A DNA stretch of 64,000 nucleotides, taken from assembly GCF_010509575.1 (NCBI RefSeq), contig NZ_CP048437.1, forward strand, positions 1,302,001-1,366,000, read 5' to 3'. Source of the stretch: Faecalibacterium duncaniae. Its GTDB lineage: Bacteria; Bacillota; Clostridia; Oscillospirales; Ruminococcaceae. Both the position numbers and the translations under genes were made by a program. The notes beneath the pieces were generated by a model, which searched no databases, had not been told where the DNA came from, and worked only from the letters and a program-made list of their open reading frames with translations. Shown piece after piece: positions 33,767 through 43,015 of the stretch. Every line of letters begins with the position of its first letter. The first letter of the stretch is position 1.

Positions 33767-35857
33767 TTATTTTTTCTTCGGCAGTTCAATGCGGTAGTTG
33801 ACATATCTCCCGCCCGTATCAGCCAATACGATAGTTCCGTTGTAGGTTTTGCCTGTCTTTGGGGAATAGAGCTTTTTCACATTTACCTTGCCGGATTTTA
33901 AGAGTGCAGCGGCAATCTTCGGGGTAAAGGTTACTTTTCGTTCTTCAAAGAAACGGTCATTTTTCCACATGGTAAAGATACATTCTTTGTTGCTGCAATA
34001 GTAGTTTTTCTTTCCCTCATAGACAGGAGAACCGCAGCGGGGGCAGCTTCCCAACGCTTCCCGTTCCGGCTTGAACATCTGCGCTTTATCATCAGAAAGA
34101 AACGGATAGGTCTTTACCAGTTCCCGCGCCATATTCTCGATACCCTCCATAAATGCGGCGGGGTCTGCCTTGCCTTTTGCAATCTGCGTCAGATTGTTTT
34201 CCCATTCTGCGGTAAGCTGCGGGCTTGTCAAGGTGTCCGGCAGGACGCACACAAGGTTGATACCGTCTTTTGTGGGAAGTAGCTGCTTGCCTTTTCGTTC
34301 CACAAAGCCGCCCTTTACCAGTTTTTCAATGACAGCGGCGCGGGTGGCGGGAGTTCCAAGCCCTTTGCGTTCTGCGTCCGGGTCGGTGTCCTCACTTCCG
34401 GCGCGTTCCATAGCAGAAAGGAGCGACGCTTCGTTGTGGGGCTTTGGCGGTGTTGTGTCATGCTCCGTTACCGTTGCAGCCGGATTGTCAAAGGTTTGTC
34501 CCTCGGTAAACGGCGGCAGGGTCTTTTCTGTGTCGCTGTCTGCGTCGTCCGTTTCGGGCTTGTTCTTTAAGGCTGCCCTGTATCTTCGGTCAATCTCTTT
34601 CCACCCGTCGGACAGCACCGTTTTTCCCCTTGCGGTAAAGGACTGTCCGGCACATTCAAAGACTGCCGTAACCGCTTCAAAGGTATGCGGTGCAGCGGTC
34701 GCCATAAGTAGACGCGCCCCGGAAAGGGTAAGGATATTCCTTTCGCTTTCCGGCAGCGCGGCAAGGTCGGTCTTTGCAAGCTCCATAGTTGGGATAATGG
34801 CATGGTGGTCTGATACCTTTTTACTGTTCAGCACCTTTCCAAGTTCCGGCGTGAAGTCTTTTCCCGCCATAAAGGAAAACTTCCCACAAAGCAGCTTGAT
34901 AATGCCCGCCGCTGTGTCGCCCATGTCGTCGGTCAGAAATGCGCTGTCTGTTCTCGGATAAGTAAGCAAACGCTTTTCATACAAGGCTTGTGCAAGGTCA
35001 AGGGTCTGTTTTGCCGTATATCCGAACAGGCGGTTTGCTTCCCTCTGTAAAGAAGTAAGGTCAAAGAGCTTCGGCGGAGCTGCGGTCTTTTTCTCTTTCA
35101 CAAGGGAAGTACATACTGCCCGCGACGCTTCGCAAGTCGTTTTTAATGCGTCGGCTTCTGCCTTATTTGAAATTCGTTCACTTGCAGCTTCCGCGCCGGA
35201 TAATGCAAGGCGTACATGGTAGTATTTTTCTTTCTTGAAAGTGGTAATCGCTGCGTCCCGGTCAACAAGCATTTTTAAGGTCGGGGTCTGTACGCGCCCC
35301 ACGTTCAAGGTATGATTGTAAAGGACAGAAAAAAGGCGGGTGGCATTGATACCGATTAGCCAGTCTGCTTTTGCCCTGCATAATGCGGAAGCAAAGAGAG
35401 GGTCATAATCCCTGCCGTTCTTCAGACAGGAAAAGCCCTCTTTGATTGCGCTGTCCTCCATAGAAGAAATCCAAAGGCGGCGCATAGGTTTCTTGCAGCC
35501 TGCCATTTCATAGACAAAACGGAAAATGAGTTCTCCCTCGCGCCCTGCGTCGCAGGCATTGACGACTTCGGAAACGTCTGCCCGGTGCATAAGCTCCTTT
35601 AAGGTTTTGAATTGCTTTTCCTTGTCAGCGGAAACGGTGTATTTCCATTCCTGCGGCAAAATCGGTAAGCTGTCATAGCTCCACTTTTTATACTGCTCCC
35701 CGTAAGCGGCAGCTTCCGCAAGCCCTACCAAATGTCCCACACACCAAGAAACGATATAGCCGCTTCCTGTGAGAAATCCGTCTTTCTTTTCCTTTGCCCC
35801 AAGTACGGCAGCGATTGTCTGCGCCACACTGGGCTTTTCTGCGATAACTAAAATCAA
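33767..35857 (-). CDS. Type IA DNA topoisomerase (TopB-like)
   Basis: TTG 35857 follows GGAGG by 8 bases; 696 residues. TOPRIM motif VIAEKPSVAQTIAAVLGA and DAGREGELIF; active-site Tyr in LLTYPRTDS near 300; C-terminal zinc ribbon CPRCGSPVYEGKKNYYCSNK. Element-borne topoisomerase III resolves the DNA during transfer or rolling-circle replication of Tn1549-type elements. Its length is normal for this group. Confidence 0.93.
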   Translation of the reverse strand: MILVIAEKPSVAQTIAAVLGAKEKKDGFLTGSGYIVSWCVGHLVGLAEAAAYGEQYKKWSYDSLPILPQEWKYTVSADKEKQFKTLKELMHRADVSEVVNACDAGREGELIFRFVYEMAGCKKPMRRLWISSMEDSAIKEGFSCLKNGRDYDPLFASALCRAKADWLIGINATRLFSVLYNHTLNVGRVQTPTLKMLVDRDAAITTFKKEKYYHVRLALSGAEAASERISNKAEADALKTTCEASRAVCTSLVKEKKTAAPPKLFDLTSLQREANRLFGYTAKQTLDLAQALYEKRLLTYPRTDSAFLTDDMGDTAAGIIKLLCGKFSFMAGKDFTPELGKVLNSKKVSDHHAIIPTMELAKTDLAALPESERNILTLSGARLLMATAAPHTFEAVTAVFECAGQSFTARGKTVLSDGWKEIDRRYRAALKNKPETDDADSDTEKTLPPFTEGQTFDNPAATVTEHDTTPPKPHNEASLLSAMERAGSEDTDPDAERKGLGTPATRAAVIEKLVKGGFVERKGKQLLPTKDGINLVCVLPDTLTSPQLTAEWENNLTQIAKGKADPAAFMEGIENMARELVKTYPFLSDDKAQMFKPEREALGSCPRCGSPVYEGKKNYYCSNKECIFTMWKNDRFFEERKVTFTPKIAAALLKSGKVNVKKLYSPKTGKTYNGTIVLADTGGRYVNYRIELPKKK

Positions 35858-35877
35858 ATAAAAATCCTCCTTTCGGG

Positions 35878-35910
35878 TAAAAGAAAAGAGCAACCGATTT
35901 TTCGATTGCT
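35878..35910 (-). terminator. Intrinsic terminator between vanZ-like and topoisomerase genes
   Basis: Minus strand GAGCAATCG / CGGTTGCTC stem with TTTTCTTTT. Confidence 0.75.
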
Positions 35911-35974
35911 CCTACAAGTGATTGTATAAAATTGTGCGATATGAAATAGTAAAATGATTTGACAAAACTAAAAT

Positions 35975-36598
35975 TTATCCAATATTGAGTAAACTATGGA
36001 TTACCCAAGGTTGAACTGTAACCATGATTATAAATGTGTAAATTGCAAACAAAGGCACTTCGACCATATCATTGACATTCTCAGATTGAAATTGTTTTCT
36101 TAAATTATTAGGCAAGACTTTTGATAGCAAATAATAAACCAAATATCCTAAACAGACTCCAACTGTATTTGTAATAAGGTCATTTATATCTGTTGAACCC
36201 CAACCAAACATCTGAACAATTTCAACAGATAAAGAGAACAGAAAACCAGTTAATACAACAGTCTTTATGTGATGATATTTCTTATACAGCAACGGCAGAA
36301 AAAATCCAAAAGGAACAAATAAAACAACATTCAGTATGGTATCTATTGGTCCACTTATCATACCGAGAAACGGAATCAGAGAAATCCTCGGACGAAATGA
36401 TATTGTGCTTGTATAACCAATACCTGTTACGGTCAAAATCCCGAAAAGATAATAATAGAATAAAAATACAGCAGTAATATGGAGAAGGCTTTGCTTTCTT
36501 CCTGATTTTTTAAGGTATAAGAAATACAATATAAAAACTGGAACTATAAACACATATCCACTTATTGAGCGAATAAGAATATCAGAAATGGGTAACAT
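35975..36598 (-). CDS. VanZ-family membrane protein
   Basis: ATG 36598 with AAAGGAG upstream; 207 residues, five or six hydrophobic segments. RPRISLIPFLGMISGPIDTI, NVVLFVPFGFFLPLLYKKYH and EIVQMFGWGSTDINDLITNT are VanZ core motifs. Some VanZ proteins give low-level teicoplanin or lipoglycopeptide resistance. The gene is AT-richer than its neighbours, has its own TATAAT-type signal upstream and a terminator downstream, so it looks like cargo inserted between transfer genes. Confidence 0.88.
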   Translation of the reverse strand: MLPISDILIRSISGYVFIVPVFILYFLYLKKSGRKQSLLHITAVFLFYYYLFGILTVTGIGYTSTISFRPRISLIPFLGMISGPIDTILNVVLFVPFGFFLPLLYKKYHHIKTVVLTGFLFSLSVEIVQMFGWGSTDINDLITNTVGVCLGYLVYYLLSKVLPNNLRKQFQSENVNDMVEVPLFAIYTFIIMVTVQPWVIHSLLNIG

Positions 36599-36696
36599 AT
36601 TTTTATCTCCTTTGCTTACTCTAAAAATTTGTTTAACTCTATCATTTCCTATGGTTGGAACAATTATATCATATTCCATATCGAAAGTACATCTTT

Positions 36697-36879
36697 TTAT
36701 CGTTCCGGCTGTCGTTTTGCTTCAATCTTTCTAATGCAATACCCAACACAAGGGGACTGTCCCTTGTAAGGGCAGGAAGCGCAAGCCGGGGGATAAGGAA
36801 CAGGCGGAGCATTATCACGCCGCCCGTTCGGTTTCTGTATCATCATCTTTTCAAAGGGATTGTCGGTAAACAGGGTCAT
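36697..36879 (-). CDS. Small conserved element protein with CxxC motifs
   Basis: 60 residues; PACASCPYKGQSPCVGYCIRK carries four cysteines in a zinc-finger-like spacing. The start overlaps the DUF4366 stop by 4 bases, so it belongs to the transfer operon. Function unknown. Confidence 0.65.
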   Translation of the reverse strand: MTLFTDNPFEKMMIQKPNGRRDNAPPVPYPPACASCPYKGQSPCVGYCIRKIEAKRQPER

Positions 36880-37610
36880 AGGGTTTCTTCCTCCGTTTCT
36901 TCATCTTCGGGAGTTTCCCCGGTATCTGCTTCCGGCTCGTCCTCGTCGTAGTCCTCAAATTCAAAATCTTCAAGGTCGGTATCGCCCTTTACATTCTGCT
37001 TCGGCTTTAGAAACTTAAAGTAGTAGAACGCTGCGCCGCCACCAAGCAGGGCAAAGAGGACTAAGGCAAGCACCACACCGGGATTGCCGCCTTTTCCTTT
37101 CGGTTCTTCCGGCTGCTCGGTTGGTGTTGGGGTAGGTTCTTTGCCTGTGCAGCCTGTCATACTGGTAACACATACCGGGCAGGACGTGTTTACCTTTCCG
37201 GCTTCGCATTTCTCCGTACAGTTACAGATTTCCGGCTTTTTGGCAGCTTCGCCGTTTTCGGTCAGTGCCATAAGGTCGGCTTCGTCCACTTGATTTAGGA
37301 AATGTACGGTCTGTTCGCCCTCGGCGGCGCGGTCAATGAGGATATAGAAATAGTTGCCGCCTTTGGTGGTAACAGTGATAAGCTGCTTATTGCCGCCGTA
37401 ATCGTCAACCAGTGTTGCGTTTCCCTTTGGGGTAAGGGGCGGCGTTTCCTCTTTTTCCTCCACAACTACGTTGCTGTCGTTGGTCGCGTCCCCTGCGGGC
37501 GGCTCTGTGGCTGCGCCCTGTGCATAGGCAGGGACAGAAAAACCGCCCATAAGGATAAGGGCGGCACAAAGGGCAGTCATGGTCTTTTTCAGTTTATTTT
37601 TCATCTGCAT
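36876..37610 (-). CDS. DUF4366 secreted/membrane protein
   Basis: 244 residues: signal peptide (KKTMTALCAALILMGGFSVPAYA), an extracellular beta-type domain with GGNKQLITVTTKGGNYFYIL, a Cys-rich stretch CNCTEKCEAGKVNTSCPVC, a Pro/Thr-rich stalk, one membrane helix (PGVVLALVLFALLGGGAAFY) and a very acidic cytoplasmic tail. Typical of DUF4366 proteins in Tn1549-type conjugation operons, probably part of the surface side of the transfer machine. Confidence 0.88.
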   Translation of the reverse strand: MQMKNKLKKTMTALCAALILMGGFSVPAYAQGAATEPPAGDATNDSNVVVEEKEETPPLTPKGNATLVDDYGGNKQLITVTTKGGNYFYILIDRAAEGEQTVHFLNQVDEADLMALTENGEAAKKPEICNCTEKCEAGKVNTSCPVCVTSMTGCTGKEPTPTPTEQPEEPKGKGGNPGVVLALVLFALLGGGAAFYYFKFLKPKQNVKGDTDLEDFEFEDYDEDEPEADTGETPEDEETEEETL

Positions 37611-37863
37611 TGTCCTCCTGTTCTTCGTAGTCTGCCGCTTCGGTAGCGGGTGCGGCGTTCATGCCGGGAATACCGCCGCCGGACAGCATAGCATTTAATT
37701 CCTGCGGGGTAAGTCGCATAGCGCGTACAAGCTGCACGATTTCAAGGTTTTCCGCTTCGGTTTTCTGCGCTTCCAGTCCTTTTAACTTGTTCTGATACTC
37801 TGTGATTTTCTCGCGGGTCTTTGCGATTTCCTTATTGATACGGTCGATTTTATTGTTTGCCAT
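37594..37863 (-). CDS. DUF4315 coiled-coil protein
   Basis: 89 residues: DRINKEIAKTREKITEYQNK and following heptads form a coiled coil, then LTPQELNAMLSGGGIPGM and an acidic tail. DUF4315 is always next to DUF4366 in this type of element. Overlaps the DUF4366 start by 17 bases. Role unknown. Confidence 0.87.
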   Translation of the reverse strand: MANNKIDRINKEIAKTREKITEYQNKLKGLEAQKTEAENLEIVQLVRAMRLTPQELNAMLSGGGIPGMNAAPATEAADYEEQEDNADEK

Positions 37864-37894
37864 AGGTCATTTCTCCTTTCTTTTTGGGGCTGCT

Positions 37895-39838
37895 TTACCA
37901 GTTCATCAGCCCATAGCCTTTGATACATTGATAGTTAAGGTCATAGCTCTTTATCTTGCAGGCGTCGCCGGAATTGCCCTCAACGGTATAGACGCGGCTT
38001 CCGTCCCTGCCAAGCACAAGCCCCACATGGTCTGCAACACCGTCTAAATCCCAATCGAAAAAGATAGCGTCGCCCGGTGCGATATTCTCATAGCCCCGCG
38101 CGCCCCATTGTCCCCTTGACTGGAACCAAGGAACGCCCTGCCATTCGCAGCCTGCAAAGCGGGGTTCGCTTTTTCCGGCTTGATTGTAGCACCATGACAC
38201 AAAGCAGGCGCACCATTCCACGCGGCTGTTAAAGCCATACCAACTCCAATAGGGATAACCGCCCACGTTTCCGACTTGCTGTTTTGCAAGCTCCATAAAC
38301 TCCGGGTTTCCGGGACGTGTGCCGTTTACAAACTCCACGCCGCTTAAATCCTCGGACGGGCTGCCGTCGGGAGAGCCGCCGCCAAAAATCAACGGTTTGT
38401 TGCCCTGTGTCTGTAAGTACACTTTGAACATTTCAAACTGCTGTGGGTTCAGCAGTTCTTCCGCAAGGGAAGCAATCGGCTTGTTTGTCAGCTTCACGTT
38501 CAAGATACGGTATTCGTATTCTTCCTCGTTGCCCTCCTCGTCGGTGGTGGTGCGTATCTCGATTTCTTCCGTCAGCGTCAAGGTGTACTGTAAGCCGAAC
38601 AGCCGTTTTAGCTCTGCCTGTGCGCTCTGTGGGGTGTAGCTCTGTAAAAGGGCGGTCAGATAAGACGCAAGTTCGTGTGGGTTATGCCCGATAGTGTCAA
38701 GGTCATAGCGGTATTCATCATAGCCGCTGTGGGTGGTTTCGATATTGTCAATCTCACTTTGCAGTTCGTTTTCCATTGCAGCATAGCTCTGTTCCGTTGC
38801 CACAAGGTCGCTGTCCTCGGACGTGTAGGAAGTCCCTAACACGCTGTTCATGCTGCCGGAAAACATTGCCCCACAAGAGGAAAGCCCTACTGATACCATG
38901 ATGAACAGAAGCAGCGCGGCGATAGCGATTATCACGCCCGCCGGGTGTCGCCCTACAAAGGCAGCCGCTTTCTTTGCTGCTGTCTGTGACGCTCCGGCGG
39001 TTGCTTTGGCGGTGGCTGCACCGCCTTTCTTTACAGTTTTTGCATACTGGCGTTTGATTTTTTGTTTCTGCATAAACCGGGAAAAGGGATTGCTTGTAAG
39101 CTGAGGATTTTCCTGCAAGACTTTGTGATACTGGAAGTTCACATTTGCCTTGAACGCTGCCTTTTCTGCCTTTGCTGCTTCCCGGTAGGGTTTCAGCTTA
39201 TGGCTGCGGTAGCCCTGTTTGAATTTCCTTGTCCCGTACCTTGCGCCGCGCTCGGCAAGTTCCTCCGATTTGTGCGCGCCCTCCGCGCCGGAATTGTCTT
39301 TCTCGACGCTGTGGATTTTGTTGTGAACAAAAATACCCGCTTCCTGCGCGGGGCGGGATAACGGGTTGCTGTGGGCTTTGCCGCCGGGTATCGGCTTTTC
39401 CTGTTCCTCAAAGTGCAGGCGGGTCTTTGCCTTTCCTGCGGCTTCGTCAAAGGTGCGCTCCTTAACCAGTTTCTTTTGCTTTGGGATAGCTGCCTTTGCT
39501 GCGTCCAGTCGGTCAGCGGCTTTTTCCGATTTTTTGATGTAAGTTTCCAGTTCCGGCGTTGCCCGTTCTTCCTCGGTAAACTGTAAGCGGGAAGTGGAAG
39601 TACGCAAAGCAGTAGCTTCCTGCTCTTTTTTGACTTCCTTTTTGTTTGCTTTTCGGGTATGTGCTGCGTCAAGATGTTCTATGACGCGTTCCGCTGCGGC
39701 ACTGTCCGGCTGTGAAAAGTCGCTGTCTGCTTCCCGGCTGCTGATACGCTCGGCGGTCTGCTGTGTTTCGTTTACCTCGATAAGCCCGTCGCGGGTCATT
39801 TTCTGCGTGATTTTATCGCGTGGTTTTAACTGTTTCAT
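37895..39838 (-). CDS. Conjugation cell-wall hydrolase with C-terminal CHAP domain
   Basis: 647 residues. A long charged cytoplasmic N-terminal region rich in Lys/Glu/Ala (about 1-300), one membrane helix (HPAGVIIAIAALLLFIMVSV, near 305), an extracellular linker, then a CHAP/NlpC-like amidase with Cys in EWCACFVSWCY (near 543) and His in VADHVGLVLG (near 606). VirB1-type enzymes of this kind open peptidoglycan for the transfer channel. The start overlaps the VirB4 stop by 4 bases. Confidence 0.87.
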   Translation of the reverse strand: MKQLKPRDKITQKMTRDGLIEVNETQQTAERISSREADSDFSQPDSAAAERVIEHLDAAHTRKANKKEVKKEQEATALRTSTSRLQFTEEERATPELETYIKKSEKAADRLDAAKAAIPKQKKLVKERTFDEAAGKAKTRLHFEEQEKPIPGGKAHSNPLSRPAQEAGIFVHNKIHSVEKDNSGAEGAHKSEELAERGARYGTRKFKQGYRSHKLKPYREAAKAEKAAFKANVNFQYHKVLQENPQLTSNPFSRFMQKQKIKRQYAKTVKKGGAATAKATAGASQTAAKKAAAFVGRHPAGVIIAIAALLLFIMVSVGLSSCGAMFSGSMNSVLGTSYTSEDSDLVATEQSYAAMENELQSEIDNIETTHSGYDEYRYDLDTIGHNPHELASYLTALLQSYTPQSAQAELKRLFGLQYTLTLTEEIEIRTTTDEEGNEEEYEYRILNVKLTNKPIASLAEELLNPQQFEMFKVYLQTQGNKPLIFGGGSPDGSPSEDLSGVEFVNGTRPGNPEFMELAKQQVGNVGGYPYWSWYGFNSRVEWCACFVSWCYNQAGKSEPRFAGCEWQGVPWFQSRGQWGARGYENIAPGDAIFFDWDLDGVADHVGLVLGRDGSRVYTVEGNSGDACKIKSYDLNYQCIKGYGLMNW

Positions 39839-42264
39839 AGGCTGCTCACTTCCTCCGGCTTCGTCGTCATAATGCGGTAAAGCTCGGTATCTTTCGGGAA
39901 ATGGTCTACAAAGGGAAGCACCACATTCCCATAAAAGATAAGTCCCTCGCCTGCTTCGGTGTGGGTTACATACTTCATCTGCTGTGGGCTGATATTTAAC
40001 TGCTTTGCAAGGATAGCCCGGTCGCCCTGTGCCTGATTGAGCATGAGGACAAAATCAGAGTTTTCAAAGATATTTTCCACCTCGCGGGAAGCAAGCAAGT
40101 CCTTAATGTTCTGCGTGATAGCTGTGGGTATGCCTCCCCATTTTCTAAAACGCTTCCAAATCTCCACACTGTAAGCGGCGGTCTGTTCCTCTTTTAAGAG
40201 CAAGTGAAATTCGTCCATATAGTAGCGGGTAGATTTCTTTTCTGCCCGGTTAATGGTAACGCGGTTCCATATCTGGTCTTGCACAATGAGCATACCTAAC
40301 TTTTTGAGCTGCTTCCCAAGCTGCTTAATGTCAAAGCAGACAAGGCGGTTAGAAAGCTCCACATTCGTTCTGTGGTTGAATACGTTAAGACTGCCGGAAA
40401 CATACAGCTCCAATGCCGCTGCAATGCGGGCAGCTTCCGGCTCCGGCTGTTTTAACAGCTCGTCGTAAAGGTCGCCCAAGATAGGCATTTTTGCCGGGTC
40501 GGGGTCAGCAAGGTAGTCCCGGTACACATTCCTTACGGCGCGGTCAATGACGGTCTTATCAACGGGCTGCAAGCCCTCCTTGCCGCCAATGACAAGCTCG
40601 CAGAGAGACAGGATAAAATCACTTTTCAGTGCAAGGGGGCTGTCGTCCTCGCTGTAATTAAGGTTCATATCCATAGGGTTCACATACTGGGGCTTGCCGT
40701 CCATGCCTTTCCCGGTCGGGGATAAGCGTATCACTTGCCCGCCAAGCCGCTTGACAAGGGCAAAATACTCGGCTTCCGGGTCGCAGATAAAAATATCATC
40801 GTCAGTAATGAGAAAGGCGTTTGTGATTTCCCGCTTTGCCGCAAAGGATTTTCCGCTGCCCGGTGTTCCCAAGATAAGCCCATTCGGGTTTTTAAGCTGC
40901 TTGCGGTCGCAGAGTATCATGTTGTTGCTTAAAGCGTTCAGCCCATAATACAGGGCAGACCCGGTCTGAAATAGCTCCTGCGTGATGAACGGGATAAAAA
41001 TAGCGGTGCTTGATGTGGTAAGTCCCCGTTGTATCGGGATAAGGTTCTCCCCCAAAGGGATAGAGGACATCAGCCCCGCTTCCTGCTGATAGTCAAGACG
41101 GGTCAGGGCGCAGTTGTATTTCTGTGCAATGCCCGCCGCCGCGAAAATGTCATTTTCCAGTTTCCGCTTCGTGTCTGCCATGTTTACCACAAGGAACGTG
41201 AGAAGAAACATTCGCTCGTTGCGGCTCTGTAAATCCTGCAACAGGTTCTTTGCTTCATTTCCAAAGGTGGCAAGGTCGGACGGAATTATATCCATATCGT
41301 AACCGCTTCTAACCGCTTTTTTCTGTTCCTCAATCTTCATCTTGTCAAGGTCAGTGATTTTGCGCTTAATGGTCTTGATTGCTTCCGACTGGTCGATACT
41401 TTTAATGTGGAGATTGACAATAACGCCTGTTTCCAAGTCCAACATATCCGCTAAGATACGGTCGTTTAACTCCGGGGCAAGGATTTCAAGGAACGATACC
41501 GCCCCCGTCTTTTTCCCCATAGCAAAGTAGCGTCCCTCCCCGAACTTGAAAGAGGACGGGGCGATAAAGTCCTTTGTGGTAAGCCCCGTCGGGGTCAGCC
41601 AGTCATAAGAGAATGAGAACGGCTCGCCTGCCGGGTGGAATACCCCATGCAGCACCTTTAGGCGTTCATAGCCGGATAAGGGGTGCGCCGATACCCCAAG
41701 CACCTTAAAATTATTGAGTACGTCTGTTTCAATACGGGAAAGCCGCGCCCTTGCTGCCGCCGGATTGTCCGCTTCAATGGAAAATGTGATGTACTTATGC
41801 TTGACAAGCCCGTTGTTCCCTTTGGCAAGCTGCGATTTCAGCATATCGGAATACTCAGTGCGGATAGAGTTAAAATCGTCATTTTGCAGCGGGATATGGA
41901 TTGCCAGCGCTGCCTGTTCCTGCTGTGAGCCTTGATTGATGAAAGAAAGCTGCACGTTCACGCTTGCGTCAAAGTAGTTGAGAAAATCGCACCAGTTTTC
42001 AAAAATGGCGGTCTTATCGTCTGCCTGTGCAAGCTGATAGTTGATGTCCTCAAAGGCAATGCTCTTTGAATATTTCCGCTGTGCCACTTTGCAGATACCG
42101 TCCGGGTACATGGCAAGGTAGGGAATGGTCTGCTGTGCGGTGTGGGCTTTGCCGTCCCCCTTTGCCTGCCGGATAACCGCCGCTATCTGTTTCTTTTCCG
42201 CGCGGGTCAGCTTACGCCTGTTTCCTGCGGCTTCCCGCGTCTTTTTTGTCTGTCCTTTTGACAA
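39835..42264 (-). CDS. VirB4-like conjugation ATPase
   Basis: 809 residues; TTG 42264 with AAGGAGGT upstream. Walker A GTPGSGKSFAAKREI near 468, Walker B-like DDIFICDPEAEY, and the VirB4 C-terminal motif YMDEFHLLLKEEQTAAYSVE. It powers assembly and substrate passage in the type IV secretion channel. The start lies inside the prgI-like gene (53-base overlap). Confidence 0.93.
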   Translation of the reverse strand: MSKGQTKKTREAAGNRRKLTRAEKKQIAAVIRQAKGDGKAHTAQQTIPYLAMYPDGICKVAQRKYSKSIAFEDINYQLAQADDKTAIFENWCDFLNYFDASVNVQLSFINQGSQQEQAALAIHIPLQNDDFNSIRTEYSDMLKSQLAKGNNGLVKHKYITFSIEADNPAAARARLSRIETDVLNNFKVLGVSAHPLSGYERLKVLHGVFHPAGEPFSFSYDWLTPTGLTTKDFIAPSSFKFGEGRYFAMGKKTGAVSFLEILAPELNDRILADMLDLETGVIVNLHIKSIDQSEAIKTIKRKITDLDKMKIEEQKKAVRSGYDMDIIPSDLATFGNEAKNLLQDLQSRNERMFLLTFLVVNMADTKRKLENDIFAAAGIAQKYNCALTRLDYQQEAGLMSSIPLGENLIPIQRGLTTSSTAIFIPFITQELFQTGSALYYGLNALSNNMILCDRKQLKNPNGLILGTPGSGKSFAAKREITNAFLITDDDIFICDPEAEYFALVKRLGGQVIRLSPTGKGMDGKPQYVNPMDMNLNYSEDDSPLALKSDFILSLCELVIGGKEGLQPVDKTVIDRAVRNVYRDYLADPDPAKMPILGDLYDELLKQPEPEAARIAAALELYVSGSLNVFNHRTNVELSNRLVCFDIKQLGKQLKKLGMLIVQDQIWNRVTINRAEKKSTRYYMDEFHLLLKEEQTAAYSVEIWKRFRKWGGIPTAITQNIKDLLASREVENIFENSDFVLMLNQAQGDRAILAKQLNISPQQMKYVTHTEAGEGLIFYGNVVLPFVDHFPKDTELYRIMTTKPEEVSSL

Positions 42265-42616
42265 TCGCTGATACCTCCTTTTCTAATGCCCGCTGTTTCT
42301 CCAAGAGTGCATACAGGTTTTCCGTCTGATACGGTCGCACTTTGGGGCGGGTCAATTTTGTCTGAATGATGTTCTTTACAACCACTTCAAGGGGCTGCCC
42401 ATGCTTTTCATACATGGCAACCAAGAAGCAGGGAAGCATGACGACAATCATTGCCATTGCCGCAAGGCTCGTCCCTGCGCTGTCTTTGAACAAAAAGAAA
42501 AGTGGCAGTCCCATAAGAAGTGCCACTGAAAAACAAAGGATTTGCCGCTTTGTCAGATTGAAAGCGACTTTTGTTTTGACTTTGGATAAGTCTTTGGGTA
42601 CAGGTACATACGCCAA
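42212..42616 (-). CDS. PrgI-family membrane protein (VirB3-like)
   Basis: 134 residues: YVPVPKDLSKVKTKVAFNLT followed by two membrane segments (about 28-75) and a cytoplasmic tail. PrgI/VirB3 proteins anchor the VirB4 ATPase to the membrane. TTG start with AAGGAGG upstream. Order VirB6-PrgI-VirB4 is the usual one. Confidence 0.9.
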   Translation of the reverse strand: MAYVPVPKDLSKVKTKVAFNLTKRQILCFSVALLMGLPLFFLFKDSAGTSLAAMAMIVVMLPCFLVAMYEKHGQPLEVVVKNIIQTKLTRPKVRPYQTENLYALLEKQRALEKEVSAIVKRTDKKDAGSRRKQA

Positions 42617-42637
42617 GAAAAAACCTCCTTTCTGCCC

Positions 42638-42917
42638 TTAGTGGGCGTTGAATATAGATTTTGCCAGTGCGCCGGATTTGAACAGGGAGAAACAGAGGAT
42701 AACGGTATAGGCTGCAAGGGAAAAAATCGCGCTGTGCAGGTTGTCCGCTAAGACCATTTCGCCTACCAAAACCGCATAAATGCCGACGCATATCATAATG
42801 AGGAAGCCTTGAAAACCAAGTGCAAACAGCCCCTTTAGGTAGTTGTTCCCAATCTGTCCCCATTCCCGGTTTGTCATGGTGGCAAAAGGGATAGGGGAAA
42901 CGGAACAGTAGGGTAGG
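42638..42917 (-). CDS. VirB6/TrbL-like membrane protein, 3' exon (intron-interrupted)
   Basis: The frame from about 42917 encodes PYCSVSPIPFATMTNREWGQ and three hydrophobic segments ending SGALAKSIFNAH, the C-terminal third of the CD1112-type VirB6-like protein of Tn1549 relatives. The N-terminal two thirds are at 45.5-46.1 kb; a group II intron separates them. There is no ribosome site of its own, so the product depends on splicing. Confidence 0.8.
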
Positions 42918-42972
42918 GTAAGAACCCGGCGCCTTACCATATCACTATGGCAGGTTTCCGAGAACTCCCCTC

Positions 42973-43007
42973 CGAACCGGACTTACACCTCTCAGCGTAT
43001 CCGGCTC
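42973..43007 (-). ncRNA. Group II intron domain V
   Basis: Minus strand GAGCCGGATACGC...GTCCGGTTC: a 34-base hairpin with the usual domain V layout just after the maturase stop; domain VI (CCTGCCATAGTGATATGGTAAGG core) follows at 42925-42962. Confidence 0.75.
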
Positions 43008-43015
43008 TCCAGATG

